A DNA stretch of 64,000 nucleotides from Rouxiella sp. WC2420 (lineage in GTDB: Bacteria; Pseudomonadota; Gammaproteobacteria; Enterobacterales; Enterobacteriaceae), in NCBI RefSeq assembly GCF_041200025.1, contig NZ_CP165628.1, positions 4,278,001 to 4,342,000 on the forward strand. Direction: 5' to 3'. The translations under genes were made by a program, and so were the position numbers. A model generated the notes under the pieces. That model was not told the origin of the DNA. It worked only from the letters and a program-made list of their open reading frames with translations, and ran no database searches. Below, one piece after another: positions 49,005 to 58,190 of this stretch; the first letter of the stretch is position 1; every line of letters begins with the position of its first letter.

Positions 49005-49961
49005 CTATTGTCCGGAGAAGACAATACTATCAGAAATTCGCTTAGCTGTGGAAGGTGGCAACTCGCCAACTACGGTTATCTCATCGCCGTTGCGAACATC
49101 GGTTTCAACCGTTCTTCTCCCCTGCCGGACTATTTGCCCACTGGTCGCGTCAGTGGCAGCATTTACGTTAATCGAGAAGCTGAATACGCCATCGCTATAA
49201 AGTCTTGATTCGATGCTGACGGGCAGATTTGGCAAGTTTCGTTTACTGCGCGAAACTTCTTTCACCCCTTCTGGCAGCCATTTTGGCTCCCAGTTGAATT
49301 GTGTTTTGCTTGCATCCGGGATACTTAATACTGGCGGTAATTTCGCTTTATCAAGGCCGTTGAAAGCCTCGGCAACAGCGGGATCAACGGTAATGGAAAT
49401 CACGCGAAACTGCTCAAGAGTTTCACCATCTTTATCCAGCAAATCAACGCGCAGAGGCAGCTTGTTTTCCTCATCAATCCAGACAATATAACTGAATCGA
49501 GTGCCGTCACGGGAAACTACGCGAATCACTTCACAGTTACGATCAACGGCTCGTGCACGGCCTACCGAAATAAAGTCATAGTATTTAGATAGCGTTGGAA
49601 TGTCGCTGAATGCCAGCTCTGGCAGAGAATCAACAATATGATCGCCGGTCAAAGTGAAAGGCTGGAGTCCCGTTTCAAAATAGCTGATGTCTTTGCCACG
49701 CTGCACAACTTCGCGGCGAGGGCCATCCATCAGAAGCAGATCACCGAGCTGCACTCCTTGCGATTTTGCGTGACGATAACGATATGAATCAATGCCTTGC
49801 TTTGTGATATTGATAAAGGCAATTTCATAGTTCAATGACTGACCGGCATTGCTCATCTGTTGCAACAACGCCTCGGGAGCAGATTGAGTCTCAGCCGAGG
49901 CGGTGTGGGTGGCGAGCAAACTGCATGTCATTAAGGAAACAGCGTACCAAATTTGCTTCAT
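49005..49961 (-). CDS. rseB: Sigma-E factor regulatory protein RseB
   Basis: A 318-residue periplasmic protein with a signal peptide (cleavage after ASA, about residue 23). The LolA-like N-terminal domain (about 25-210) binds mislocalised LPS/lipoprotein signals, and the C-terminal domain contacts RseA (KWLPEGVKEVSRSKR region). It protects RseA from DegS. Its ATG overlaps the rseA stop codon by one base. Confidence 0.97.
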   Translation of the reverse strand: MKQIWYAVSLMTCSLLATHTASAETQSAPEALLQQMSNAGQSLNYEIAFINITKQGIDSYRYRHAKSQGVQLGDLLLMDGPRREVVQRGKDISYFETGLQPFTLTGDHIVDSLPELAFSDIPTLSKYYDFISVGRARAVDRNCEVIRVVSRDGTRFSYIVWIDEENKLPLRVDLLDKDGETLEQFRVISITVDPAVAEAFNGLDKAKLPPVLSIPDASKTQFNWEPKWLPEGVKEVSRSKRNLPNLPVSIESRLYSDGVFSFSINVNAATDATSGQIVRQGRRTVETDVRNGDEITVVGELPPSTAKRISDSIVFSGQ

Positions 49962-50608
49962 TACTGCGTTTGCGTTCCTAAAGACTGGTTACCAGGGACT
50001 TGAATAGCGGCCTGTTGTGGCACAATCGAGTCTAGCTGAAGTTGATCGGTATGCAATCTACGCTGCAGCTCATAATCCTGCAAAATAGCATTGATGCGCT
50101 TACGCTGCTCTTGCATATTTTGCGGGCCACTAACCGTGCTGCCTTCATTTGGCACACCGAAACTGACAGGAGAAGCTTTCCCCATCATCGGAAGCGTGTT
50201 GAAAGCCGGAGTTTCAGGCGACGCGCCGGTCGCATTCTGCTGACCATAATGTTGCACGCCGACGATAACAGCCAATGATACACAAGCGGCAACGCCGACC
50301 TGAGTTATCTGGCTCGCCCACGGGCGGACCTTGTGCCAGAAAGGCATCTTCTGCCAGGTATGTGGCATCGGTTGCGATTCTTTTGCTGCACCAGGTACAA
50401 GCCTGGCAGGTTCATTTGCCAAAGCAGCAGCCACTCTGTCTGCGATGTCCAGATGCACAACAGTTCCCATGTCACCGCGCATTGAATCACGGATCAGGTG
50501 ATAACTCTGCCAACTTTCCTGAAGCTTTTTATCAATTGAAAGCGAACTTAACAGTTCGGAATCAACAGCCTCACCATCCATCAGAGCCGAAAGCTTTTCT
50601 TTCTGCAT
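49961..50608 (-). CDS. rseA: Anti-sigma-E factor RseA
   Basis: A 215-residue single-pass inner-membrane protein. The cytoplasmic sigma-binding domain begins MQKEKLSALMDGEAVDSELL, the membrane helix is about 100-120 (VGVAACVSLAVIVGVQHYG), and the periplasmic tail is glutamine-rich. Stepwise cleavage by DegS and RseP releases sigma E under envelope stress. It starts 30 bases after rpoE. Confidence 0.97.
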   Translation of the reverse strand: MQKEKLSALMDGEAVDSELLSSLSIDKKLQESWQSYHLIRDSMRGDMGTVVHLDIADRVAAALANEPARLVPGAAKESQPMPHTWQKMPFWHKVRPWASQITQVGVAACVSLAVIVGVQHYGQQNATGASPETPAFNTLPMMGKASPVSFGVPNEGSTVSGPQNMQEQRKRINAILQDYELQRRLHTDQLQLDSIVPQQAAIQVPGNQSLGTQTQ

Positions 50609-50638
50609 GCCTTAGTACCCTTTAAGTATCCGCCATCG

Positions 50639-51214
50639 CTAACGCTGAATCAGCGGTTGAACTTTATTATCAATAGCTTCTCGAGCACGGAATATGCGCG
50701 ATCTCACCGTGCCCACCGGGCAATCCATGATGGCGGCTATCTCTTCATAGCTCAAACCATCTAACTCCCTCAGGGTAATTGCCATCCGCAAATCCTCAGG
50801 AAGCGCTTCAATAGTCCGAAAAACAATCTGTCTCAATTCCTCTGACAACATTAAGTTCTCAGGGTTCGAAATTTCTTTTAGCGCACCGCCATTTTCGAAG
50901 TTTTCAGCTTCATTGGCATCAACATCACTTGAAGGTGGACGGCGACCCTGTGCGACTAAATAGTTCTTGGCCGTGTTAACGGCGATACGGTAAAGCCAGG
51001 TATAAAAAGCGCTATCTCCGCGGAAAGAGTCTAGTGCACGATAGGCTTTTATGAATGATTCTTGAACCACGTCAGGCACGTCGCCTTGTGGAACGTAGCG
51101 GGAAACAAGGCTCGCCACCTTATGCTGGTAGCGAACAACCAGTAAATTGAACGACTTTTGATCACCTTTCTGGACCCGCTCGACCAGAACCTGATCTGCT
51201 AACTGCTCGCTCAT
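50639..51214 (-). CDS. rpoE: RNA polymerase sigma-E factor
   Basis: A 191-residue ECF sigma factor identical in length to E. coli RpoE. Region 2 (VVQESFIKAYRALDSFRGDS, FYTWLYRIAVNTAKNYLV) and region 4 (LDGLSYEEIAAIMDCPVGTV) are clear. It directs envelope-stress genes. A sigma-E-like promoter lies upstream (51300-51327), consistent with autoregulation. It is divergent from nadB. Confidence 0.98.
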   Translation of the reverse strand: MSEQLADQVLVERVQKGDQKSFNLLVVRYQHKVASLVSRYVPQGDVPDVVQESFIKAYRALDSFRGDSAFYTWLYRIAVNTAKNYLVAQGRRPPSSDVDANEAENFENGGALKEISNPENLMLSEELRQIVFRTIEALPEDLRMAITLRELDGLSYEEIAAIMDCPVGTVRSRIFRAREAIDNKVQPLIQR

Positions 51215-51299
51215 TCGAGGTAATCTCTCCCCAAAGCCATCTCCACGCTAAAAGTCGTACTGCCAGCTATCATCATTATTTTCCTGAGCAAGTACCTGC

Positions 51300-51327
51300 T
51301 TGGAGTTCAAACAGAATGTTAAGTTCC
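51300..51327 (-). promoter_or_regulatory. Sigma-E promoter of the rpoE operon
   Basis: On the minus strand GGAACTT (-35) is followed after 16 bases by TCCAA (-10), close to the sigma-E consensus (GGAACTT, TCTGA/TCAAA). It lies about 86 bases ahead of rpoE, where an autoregulatory promoter is known in E. coli. Confidence 0.7.
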
Positions 51328-51428
51328 ATAAAACACAAAGTTTTTAAACTGTTGGTTGCGCACGTGGCTTTTGCCAGTCCATTTAGGCTAACATGAATTT
51401 CCCTCTTCTTCCGCAAACATCATACGTT

Positions 51429-53063
51429 ATGCAACCTTCATCAGACTTTGTTAGTGATGTATTGATTATTGGAAGTGGCGCAGCAGGCTTGTCACTCGCT
51501 TTACGCCTTGCCGACCACTGTAAAGTCACCGTACTTAGCAAAGGGCCGCTGAATGAAGGCTCTACGTTCTATGCCCAGGGTGGCATTGCTGCCGTTTTTG
51601 ATGAAACCGACAGCATCGCCTCTCACGTCGACGATACACTCATCGCCGGCGCTGGACTGTGCGATAAAGAAGCCGTCGAATTCATTGCCAGCAACGCCAA
51701 ACACTGCGTTGAATGGCTGATTAACCAGGGCGTACTCTTTGACACAGAAACCGGCAAAAGTTCAGATGAACGCTATCACCTGACCCGGGAAGGGGGCCAC
51801 AGCCATCGCCGTATTTTGCATGCTGCTGATGCTACTGGTAAAGAAGTAGAAACCACGTTAGTGGGGAAAGCAAGGTCCCACCCCAATATTAGCGTAAAAG
51901 AGCGATATAACGCGGTTGATTTAATTACCTCAAGCAAACTCGGACTGCCCGGCACTCAACGAGTAGTCGGTGCCTATGTATGGAATCGTGAGATCGAACA
52001 AGTTGAAACGCTTCGTGCCAAAGCGGTAGTTCTGGCAACCGGCGGCGCAGCAAAAGTTTATCAATATACGACGAACCCGGACGTCGCTTCAGGTGATGGT
52101 ATTGCAATGGCCTGGCGTGCTGGTTGTCGTGTCGCCAATCTCGAATTCAATCAGTTTCATCCAACCTGTCTTTTTCATCCGCAGGCGCGTAATTTTCTGC
52201 TGACCGAGGCACTGCGCGGAGAAGGGGCCTATCTTAAACGTCCTGACGGCACGCGATTTATGCCCGATTTTGATCCACGTGGCGAACTTGCACCGCGTGA
52301 TGTCGTTGCCCGCGCCATCGATCATGAAATGAAACGTTTGGGTGCCGACTGCATGTATCTGGATATCAGCCATCGCCCGCCTGAGTTCATCAAGCATCAT
52401 TTCCCAATGATTGACGAAAAGCTGCTGTCGTTGGGCATTGATCTCACTCGCGAACCGATCCCGATTGTTCCTGCTGCACATTATACCTGTGGCGGAGTGA
52501 TGGTTGACCAGCACGGCAGAACCGATCTCGACGGGCTTTATGCTATCGGCGAAGTCAGCTATACCGGATTGCACGGTGCGAACCGGTTAGCATCAAACTC
52601 TTTGCTCGAATGCCTGGTGTACGGCTGGTCGGCTGCCGAAGATATTCTGGAGCGGCTGCCGCGCACAAAAATGCCGAAAAGTTTACCGGCATGGGATGAA
52701 AGCAAAGTCGATAACTCAGATGAGAAAGTCGTCATCCAGCACAACTGGCACGAACTGCGACTATTTATGTGGGACTATGTAGGCATTGTGCGCACCACCA
52801 AAAGACTGGAACGTGCCCTGCGTCGTATCAATACTCTTCAACACGAAATTGACGAGTATTACGCTAATTTCAGGATTTCTAATAATTTACTTGAGCTACG
52901 TAATCTGGTTCAGGTTGCCGAACTGATTGTACGCAGCGCGATGGCAAGAAAAGAGAGCCGTGGATTGCACTTTACTCTCGACTATCCTGACCTGCTAGAG
53001 AACTCGCAACCAACCATTCTGCAACCATTAATCCTCATGAATAAATCAGGAAAAAATCAGTAG
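51429..53063 (+). CDS. nadB: L-aspartate oxidase
   Basis: A flavoprotein of about 544 residues. The FAD dinucleotide motif is [18 protein letters not shown] and substrate residues lie in [30 protein letters not shown] and [15 protein letters not shown]. It oxidises aspartate to iminoaspartate, the first step of NAD synthesis. I favour the ATG at 51429 because it aligns with the E. coli N-terminus; an ATG at 51393 would add twelve residues and has a weak AGG site. It overlaps trmN by seven bases at the 3' end. Confidence 0.97.
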   Translation: MQPSSDFVSDVLIIGSGAAGLSLALRLADHCKVTVLSKGPLNEGSTFYAQGGIAAVFDETDSIASHVDDTLIAGAGLCDKEAVEFIASNAKHCVEWLINQGVLFDTETGKSSDERYHLTREGGHSHRRILHAADATGKEVETTLVGKARSHPNISVKERYNAVDLITSSKLGLPGTQRVVGAYVWNREIEQVETLRAKAVVLATGGAAKVYQYTTNPDVASGDGIAMAWRAGCRVANLEFNQFHPTCLFHPQARNFLLTEALRGEGAYLKRPDGTRFMPDFDPRGELAPRDVVARAIDHEMKRLGADCMYLDISHRPPEFIKHHFPMIDEKLLSLGIDLTREPIPIVPAAHYTCGGVMVDQHGRTDLDGLYAIGEVSYTGLHGANRLASNSLLECLVYGWSAAEDILERLPRTKMPKSLPAWDESKVDNSDEKVVIQHNWHELRLFMWDYVGIVRTTKRLERALRRINTLQHEIDEYYANFRISNNLLELRNLVQVAELIVRSAMARKESRGLHFTLDYPDLLENSQPTILQPLILMNKSGKNQ

Positions 53064-53800
53064 TTCAGATAGAAATCAGCAATCAGTTCTCGGAACTCCG
53101 TGCTGTAGACGTTAAGCTGCTCGCGGAGAGCCAGTTCGTGATGCTCAGGCTCTCGCCACTGTTTTGACAAAGCCAGAAGCATGCGATTTAACGGTTTTCC
53201 CGGCCGGTCACGAATATCTATCCGCGCCCGGGTATGCCAAGCCTGTTGCTGCGCTGACTGTTCAAATGCCAGTCCAATTTCAAAGGGTAAAACCACGCAA
53301 AACGTTCCTGCCGCGGTAATAAGTTGCTCGGCACAGCGCAGCAATGCGTCATGAGTTAACGTTTCGGTATACCGCGCGGCGTTGCGTGCTTGATCCCGAC
53401 AGGCGACCGCAGACTCAAAATAAGGCGGATTACTCACGATTAAATCGTATTGATGAGCACTGCGCCGGGAAAAATGGTTTATGTCTTCGGCAAAAATTCT
53501 CAGGCGTTGTTGCCACGGAGACTCGGCGAAATTCTCCAGAGCCTGACTGGCGGCCTCACTTTCCAGCTCGACGGCATCCACCAATACCTCTTCCGCAGTT
53601 CGCTGCGCCAACATCAATGCCACCAGCCCCGTTCCGCTACCGATGTCAAGAATGCGAGAAGCCTGACTTATCGGTGCCCAGGCACCGAGCAGTACGCCGT
53701 CGGTTCCGACTTTCATCGCACAGCGATCGTGAGCGACAAAAAATTGTTTAAAAGTGAACCCATTACGGCGCAAAGGCTTGTTGGTGGCGGCTTCTGTCAC
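53057..53800 (-). CDS. trmN: tRNA1(Val) (adenine(37)-N6)-methyltransferase
   Basis: A 247-residue class-I methyltransferase matching E. coli Yfi[21 protein letters not shown] is the family opening, [18 protein letters not shown] is motif I, and SNPPYF is the N6-adenine catalytic tetrapeptide. It methylates A37 of tRNA1-Val. The start is a GTG with CAGGAAA upstream. It converges with nadB. Confidence 0.93.
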   Translation of the reverse strand: MTEAATNKPLRRNGFTFKQFFVAHDRCAMKVGTDGVLLGAWAPISQASRILDIGSGTGLVALMLAQRTAEEVLVDAVELESEAASQALENFAESPWQQRLRIFAEDINHFSRRSAHQYDLIVSNPPYFESAVACRDQARNAARYTETLTHDALLRCAEQLITAAGTFCVVLPFEIGLAFEQSAQQQAWHTRARIDIRDRPGKPLNRMLLALSKQWREPEHHELALREQLNVYSTEFRELIADFYLNY

Positions 53801-53960
53801 TACGCTTTCCTGTGATAATTACCCGAGAGTCGGGGTACTAATGTCATAATGGCGTAAGCATAAGACAAAGCCTTGCGGAGTAAAAGCGAGCCTTTACGCT
53901 TAAATAGGTGAAGATCGCGGCCAACACGTCTATAATCGGCGCCCCAAGTAGAGGTAGACC

Positions 53961-55277
53961 ATGACTGTAACGAATTTTTCCGAACTCGAACTCGATGAAC
54001 GCCTAATCGAGGCACTGACCGATAAAGGCTATAGCCGCCCGACTGCTATTCAGGCAGAGGCCATTCCGCCCGCGATGGACGGACGCGATGTGTTGGGTTC
54101 GGCGCCTACCGGCACCGGCAAGACCGCAGCATTTTTGTTGCCCGCGCTGCAACACTTGCTGGACTTTCCGCGTAAAAAGTCTGGTCCACCGCGTGTCTTG
54201 ATTTTGACGCCAACCCGCGAGCTGGCAATGCAGGTGGCTGATCAGGCCCGTGAACTGGCAGCACATACCGATTTAGACATCGCCACAATTACCGGCGGTG
54301 TAGCGTATATGAATCACGCAGAAGTCTTCAGCGAGAATCAGGATATCGTCGTCGCCACCACTGGCCGTTTGCTTCAATACATTAAAGAAGAAAACTTCGA
54401 CTGCCGCGCGATTGAAACACTGATCCTCGACGAAGCCGACCGCATGCTCGACATGGGCTTTGCGCAGGATATCGAAACCATTTCTGCAGAAGCCCGCTGG
54501 CGCAAACAGACATTGCTGTTTTCTGCAACGCTGGAAGGCGAAGCTATTCGCGAATTTGCCGAACGCATTCTGACTGAACCGGTTGAGATTGAAGCTGACC
54601 CCTCACGCCGCGAGCGCAAGAAAATCCTGCAATGGTATTATCGCGCAGATGATTTGAAGCATAAAACCGCTCTGCTGTGCCATTTACTGAAACAAGAAGA
54701 CGTGACCAAGTCCGTTATCTTTGTGCGTAAGCGCGAGCGTGTTCACGAGCTGGTAGGCTGGTTACGTGAAGCTGGGATCAACTCTTGCTACCTTGAAGGC
54801 GAGATGGTTCAGGTTAAACGTACCGAAGCAGTTAAACGCATGGTTGAAGATCGCGTTAATGTATTGGTTGCGACCGATATCGCCGCACGCGGTCTGGATA
54901 TCAACGATATCAGCCACGTTTTCAACTTCGATATTCCGTTGACCGCAGATACCTACCTGCATCGCATTGGCCGAACGGGTCGCGCAGGACGTAAAGGCAC
55001 GGCGATCTCTCTGGTAGAAGCGCATGACCACCTGCTGCTGGGTAAAATCGAGCGTTATCTCGATCAGCCTCTGAAATCTCGTGTCATCGACGAGCTGCGC
55101 CCAACAACCAAGGCTCCTAGCGCGAAAACAACCGGCAAACCTTCCAAGAAGGTGCTGGCCAAGCGTAAAGAGAAGCAGAAGCAAGAGAGCGAGAAATCCA
55201 AGGTTAAGGTTAAAGTACGCCATCGTGATGCTAAAAACGTTGGTAAGCGCCGCAAGCCGAATACTGAAGCAAGCTAA
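53961..55277 (+). CDS. srmB: ATP-dependent RNA helicase SrmB
   Basis: A 438-residue DEAD-box helicase. Q motif YSRPTAIQ, motif I APTGTGKTAAF (near 48-58), DEAD at 157-160, SAT in LFSATLEGE and HRIGRTGR are present. The basic, lysine-rich tail (KKVLAKRKEKQKQESEKSK) matches SrmB. It assists early 50S ribosomal assembly. It is a single gene ending at the terminator at 55302. Confidence 0.97.
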   Translation: MTVTNFSELELDERLIEALTDKGYSRPTAIQAEAIPPAMDGRDVLGSAPTGTGKTAAFLLPALQHLLDFPRKKSGPPRVLILTPTRELAMQVADQARELAAHTDLDIATITGGVAYMNHAEVFSENQDIVVATTGRLLQYIKEENFDCRAIETLILDEADRMLDMGFAQDIETISAEARWRKQTLLFSATLEGEAIREFAERILTEPVEIEADPSRRERKKILQWYYRADDLKHKTALLCHLLKQEDVTKSVIFVRKRERVHELVGWLREAGINSCYLEGEMVQVKRTEAVKRMVEDRVNVLVATDIAARGLDINDISHVFNFDIPLTADTYLHRIGRTGRAGRKGTAISLVEAHDHLLLGKIERYLDQPLKSRVIDELRPTTKAPSAKTTGKPSKKVLAKRKEKQKQESEKSKVKVKVRHRDAKNVGKRRKPNTEAS

Positions 55278-55301
55278 GCGTTAATTGATTGCCTCATACT
55301 T

Positions 55302-55327
55302 AAAACCCTGCCACATGGCGGGGTTTT
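55302..55327 (+). terminator. Intrinsic terminator of srmB
   Basis: AAAACCCTGCC pairs with GGCGGGGTTTT (one G-T wobble) over a four-base loop, 25 bases after the srmB stop codon. Confidence 0.9.
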
Positions 55328-55361
55328 CTATTTCTAGAGCAATGAAAACTGAAAATAAGCC

Positions 55362-55395
55362 AAAAAAAATCCCGGCCGTATTAAGCTAGCCGGGA
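55362..55395 (-). terminator. Minus-strand intrinsic terminator
   Basis: TCCCGGC (55370-55376) pairs with GCCGGGA (55389-55395), followed on the minus strand by T8. No annotated minus-strand gene leads into it within the 340 bases to the right. Confidence 0.85.
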
Positions 55396-55480
55396 CGCGC
55401 GATAATAGCGCTAACACCAATGGAATATCTTAAACTGCGTAGACCGAGCCAAGATAAATAACTCATCGTGTTAACGCTAT
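55362..55480 (-). ncRNA. Candidate small RNA between srmB and ung
   Basis: On the minus strand ATAGCGTTAACAC (55480-55468) pairs with GTGTTAGCGCTAT (55417-55405) with a single G-U wobble, and an inner TATCTT/AAGATA stem extends it. A TCCCGGC/GCCGGGA hairpin with eight T residues (55362-55395) follows. Closing stem plus strong terminator over about 120 bases, with no credible gene, is typical of an Hfq-type small RNA. A 26-codon frame starting at 55466 runs into the terminator without a ribosome site. The alternative is the 3' end of a lost gene (grcA lies here in E. coli). Confidence 0.45.
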
Positions 55481-55500
55481 GAAGAATAAATGATTTAACT

Positions 55501-55556
55501 CTGAGTTTGTTCTGAGATCTTAAATTTGCTCATATTTAATCTGAGGAGAATCTGAG
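55501..55556. repeat. Four CTGAG direct repeats in two 11-base-spaced pairs
   Basis: CTGAG occurs at 55501, 55512, 55541 and 55552. Each pair is spaced by exactly 11 bases between starts, about one helical turn, as seen in direct-repeat sites of OmpR-type response regulators. It lies in the otherwise gene-free region upstream of ung and of the candidate small RNA. Confidence 0.5.
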
Positions 55557-55717
55557 TTTTTGTGATTATCGGGCCATATTGCGCGATTTTCCCTTGAATA
55601 GCAGCACACAAAGAAAGAGTGTCGATAAAAACTAATTCAGGGTTGCAGACAGTATCGCTGACGGGCCTGAAAAGGTAAGCTACGCGCATTGAAATTACGG
55701 ATAGATGGAGAGCGCAT

Positions 55718-56398
55718 ATGGCGGCCCCACTCACCTGGCACGATGTAATTGGCCAGGAAAAACAGCAGAATTACTTTGTGGATACTCTTAAATTTGTTGC
55801 TGCCGAGCGTGCAGCAGGCAAAACAATTTATCCACCGCAGGAAGAGGTTTTCAACGCTTTCCGCTCGACGGAATTCTCACAGGTTAAGGTCGTTATACTG
55901 GGGCAAGATCCTTATCATGGCCCGAACCAGGCTCACGGATTGTCATTCTCGGTTAAACCCGGGATCCCTGCACCTCCATCTCTAGTTAATATTTACAAAG
56001 AGTTGACTACGGATATTCCTGGTTTCGTGCGCCCTGGTCATGGATATTTACAAAGTTGGGCCGATCAGGGTGTTTTGTTACTCAACACCGTGCTCACTGT
56101 TGAAGCTGGTCAGGCGCATTCCCATGCAAAACTGGGCTGGGAAGCCTTCACCGATAAAGTCATTGCAATGCTCAACACCCATCGTGAGGGGGTTATTTTT
56201 CTGCTTTGGGGATCTCACGCACAGAAAAAGGGCAGCATTATCGACCAGGTTCGCCATCGAGTGTTGAAAGCCCCACACCCTTCCCCGCTTTCGGCACATC
56301 GTGGTTTTTTGGGATGTCAGCATTTCTCGACTGCCAACCAGCTGCTGGAAGAGCAAGGCCTGGAGCCCATCGACTGGATGCCGCAGCTCCCGAAATAG
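55718..56398 (+). CDS. ung: Uracil-DNA glycosylase
   Basis: A 226-residue family-1 UDG. Catalytic Asp64 lies in GQDPYHG (62-68) and His187 in [10 protein letters not shown]; the Phe/Asn uracil pocket is in LSFSV and LLNTVLTV. It removes uracil from DNA in base excision repair. GGAGAGCGC precedes the ATG. Confidence 0.98.
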   Translation: MAAPLTWHDVIGQEKQQNYFVDTLKFVAAERAAGKTIYPPQEEVFNAFRSTEFSQVKVVILGQDPYHGPNQAHGLSFSVKPGIPAPPSLVNIYKELTTDIPGFVRPGHGYLQSWADQGVLLLNTVLTVEAGQAHSHAKLGWEAFTDKVIAMLNTHREGVIFLLWGSHAQKKGSIIDQVRHRVLKAPHPSPLSAHRGFLGCQHFSTANQLLEEQGLEPIDWMPQLPK

Positions 56399-56414
56399 TC
56401 ACCCCGCGAGATAG

Positions 56415-56440
56415 CAAAAAGGCACCCGAGGGTGCCTTTA
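56415..56440. terminator. Bidirectional terminator between ung and grpE
   Basis: AAAGGCACCC pairs with GGGTGCCTTT around a very short loop. The minus strand carries T5 (for grpE) and the plus strand TTTAGTGTTT (for ung). Confidence 0.85.
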
Positions 56441-56488
56441 GTGTTTGCCTGATCGCATCTAACTCACGATGAACCAGCTTTTGGTGAC

Positions 56489-57076
56489 TTAAGCTTTCGC
56501 TTTAGAAACCGCAACCATCGCAGGACGCAGCAAGCGACCGTTAAGGGTGTAACCCTTTTGCATCACCATGATTACATGGTTTGGAGCAAGCTCTTCGGAC
56601 TCCATCAGCGTCATTGCCTGATGCAGTTCCGGGTTAAACGGTACATGAACGTCAGCAACCACTTCCAGACCAAACTTGCGCACAGCATTGATCAGGGATT
56701 TCAGTGTCAGATCAACACCTTCGATAAGAGAAGTCAGTTCGGCGTTGGATTTGTCAGCCAGATCCAGTGCACGCTCCAGGTTGTCGATTACCGGCAGCAG
56801 CTCGCCTGAAAACTTCTCAAGGGCAAATTTATGCGCTTTTTCGATATCCAGCTCGGTACGACGGCGAAGATTCTCGATTTCTGCCTTCGCACGCAGCAAA
56901 CTATCACGCTCGCGTTGCTGGGCATCTTTCAGCTCAGCTTCCAATTCAGCAATACGTGCATCACGCGGGTCAACGACGTCAGCCGCCTCAGTTTCCGCTT
57001 CCGCATGCAGCTCTTGTTCCTGATTCAGTTCATCCGAGGCTTGCTCGTTAGGCGTCTTATGTTCTTTACTACTCAT
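56489..57076 (-). CDS. grpE: Nucleotide exchange factor GrpE
   Basis: A 195-residue co-chaperone. A charged N-terminus and long coiled coil (about 40-90, [20 protein letters not shown]) precede the beta-wing domain ([48 protein letters not shown]). It releases ADP from DnaK. A near-consensus sigma-32 promoter sits upstream. It is divergent from nadK, as in E. coli. Confidence 0.97.
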   Translation of the reverse strand: MSSKEHKTPNEQASDELNQEQELHAEAETEAADVVDPRDARIAELEAELKDAQQRERDSLLRAKAEIENLRRRTELDIEKAHKFALEKFSGELLPVIDNLERALDLADKSNAELTSLIEGVDLTLKSLINAVRKFGLEVVADVHVPFNPELHQAMTLMESEELAPNHVIMVMQKGYTLNGRLLRPAMVAVSKAKA

Positions 57077-57118
57077 GAATATCTCCGCGTTTTAGCTTTA
57101 GTCTTGCTAGTTGGCTTA

Positions 57119-57146
57119 TTATGGGGATCAAAACCGGGGATTCAAG
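57119..57146 (-). promoter_or_regulatory. Heat-shock (sigma-32) promoter of grpE
   Basis: On the minus strand CTTGAA (-35), a 14-base spacer and CCCCATAA (-10) match the sigma-32 consensus (CTTGAAA, CCCCATnT) almost perfectly, 43 bases ahead of the grpE start. Confidence 0.9.
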
Positions 57147-57213
57147 GCCTGTTATCTCATTTACAAGCCATACTCCAGGTGTCATACATGCGGTATCGAG
57201 GATAACCAAAGCA

Positions 57214-58092
57214 ATGAATAAAAAATTTGAGTGTATCGGGATTGTTGGACACCCTCGCCATCCTTCCGCTCTGGCTACCCATGAGATGCTGTATCACTGG
57301 CTGGTGTCAAAAGGTCATCAGGTGATTGTCGAGCGTCAGGTGGCGCAGGAGCTGTCTCTGGAGGGCGCACAAACCGGTACGCTGGCTGAGATTGGCAAAC
57401 TTGCCGATCTCGCTGTGGTAGTAGGCGGTGACGGGAATATGCTAGGTGCAGCCAGAGTTTTGGCGCGTTATGACATAAAAGTTATTGGAATTAACCGCGG
57501 GAATTTGGGCTTTCTTACCGATTTGGACCCCGACAACGCATTGCAGCAGCTTGATGACGTCTTAAAGGGCGAATATATCAGCGAACAGCGTTTCCTGCTT
57601 GAGGCGATGGTTCGCTGTGGTGAAAAACAGTGCCGCGTGAGCACTGCTATCAACGAAGTTGTACTTCATCCGGGCAAAGTCGCGCACATGATCGAATTCG
57701 AAGTGTATATCGATGACCGCTTCGCGTTTTCCCAGCGTTCTGATGGCTTGATTATTTCAACGCCGACCGGCTCGACGGCCTATTCACTTTCTGGTGGCGG
57801 CCCAATACTGATGCCGACTCTGGACGCGATAGCGCTGGTACCGATGTTCCCGCATACCTTGTCGGCCCGACCGCTGGTAATTAACAGCACCAGTACGATT
57901 TGCCTACGTTTTTCACACATGAGCACAGATCTTGAAATCAGCTGTGATTCACAAATCGCCCTGCCCATCCAGCAAGGGGAAGAGGTCATAATCAAGCGAA
58001 GCGACTATCATCTGAATTTGATACATCCAAAAGACTACAGCTATTTCAATACATTGAGCACAAAACTTGGCTGGTCTAAAAAATTATTCTGA
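57214..58092 (+). CDS. nadK: NAD kinase
   Basis: A 292-residue NAD kinase with the E. coli length. [16 protein letters not shown] is the GGDG nucleotide motif and [18 protein letters not shown] the conserved second motif. It phosphorylates NAD to NADP. The start at 57214 gives [19 protein letters not shown]; an open frame to 57121 lies in the grpE promoter and is not coding. Confidence 0.97.
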   Translation: MNKKFECIGIVGHPRHPSALATHEMLYHWLVSKGHQVIVERQVAQELSLEGAQTGTLAEIGKLADLAVVVGGDGNMLGAARVLARYDIKVIGINRGNLGFLTDLDPDNALQQLDDVLKGEYISEQRFLLEAMVRCGEKQCRVSTAINEVVLHPGKVAHMIEFEVYIDDRFAFSQRSDGLIISTPTGSTAYSLSGGGPILMPTLDAIALVPMFPHTLSARPLVINSTSTICLRFSHMSTDLEISCDSQIALPIQQGEEVIIKRSDYHLNLIHPKDYSYFNTLSTKLGWSKKLF

Positions 58093-58122
58093 TTTTTTTC
58101 TGATTTCAGATGATCAGGGCTT

Positions 58123-58180
58123 TACTGTATATAAAACCAGTTTATACTGTATGAAATTACAGGTCTGTTGTTATATACAG
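58123..58180 (+). promoter_or_regulatory. Three tandem LexA (SOS) boxes upstream of recN
   Basis: Three CTGT-N8-(A/C)CAG sites are visible: 58125-58140 (TACTGTATATAAAACCAGTT with flanks), 58147-58162 and 58165-58180. The last abuts the recN ribosome site (GGAAGG). Multiple boxes agree with tight LexA control of recN in E. coli. Confidence 0.9.
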
Positions 58181-58190
58181 GAAGGTGATC

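Noticed and set aside
51331-51355. Possible NadR box before nadB
   Set aside because: AGTTTTTAAACT has the wrong spacing for TGTTTA-N6-TAAACA.
55495-55734. 79-codon minus-strand frame upstream of ung
   Set aside because: Overlaps the ung start, has no recognisable features and no ribosome site; it is not the missing grcA.
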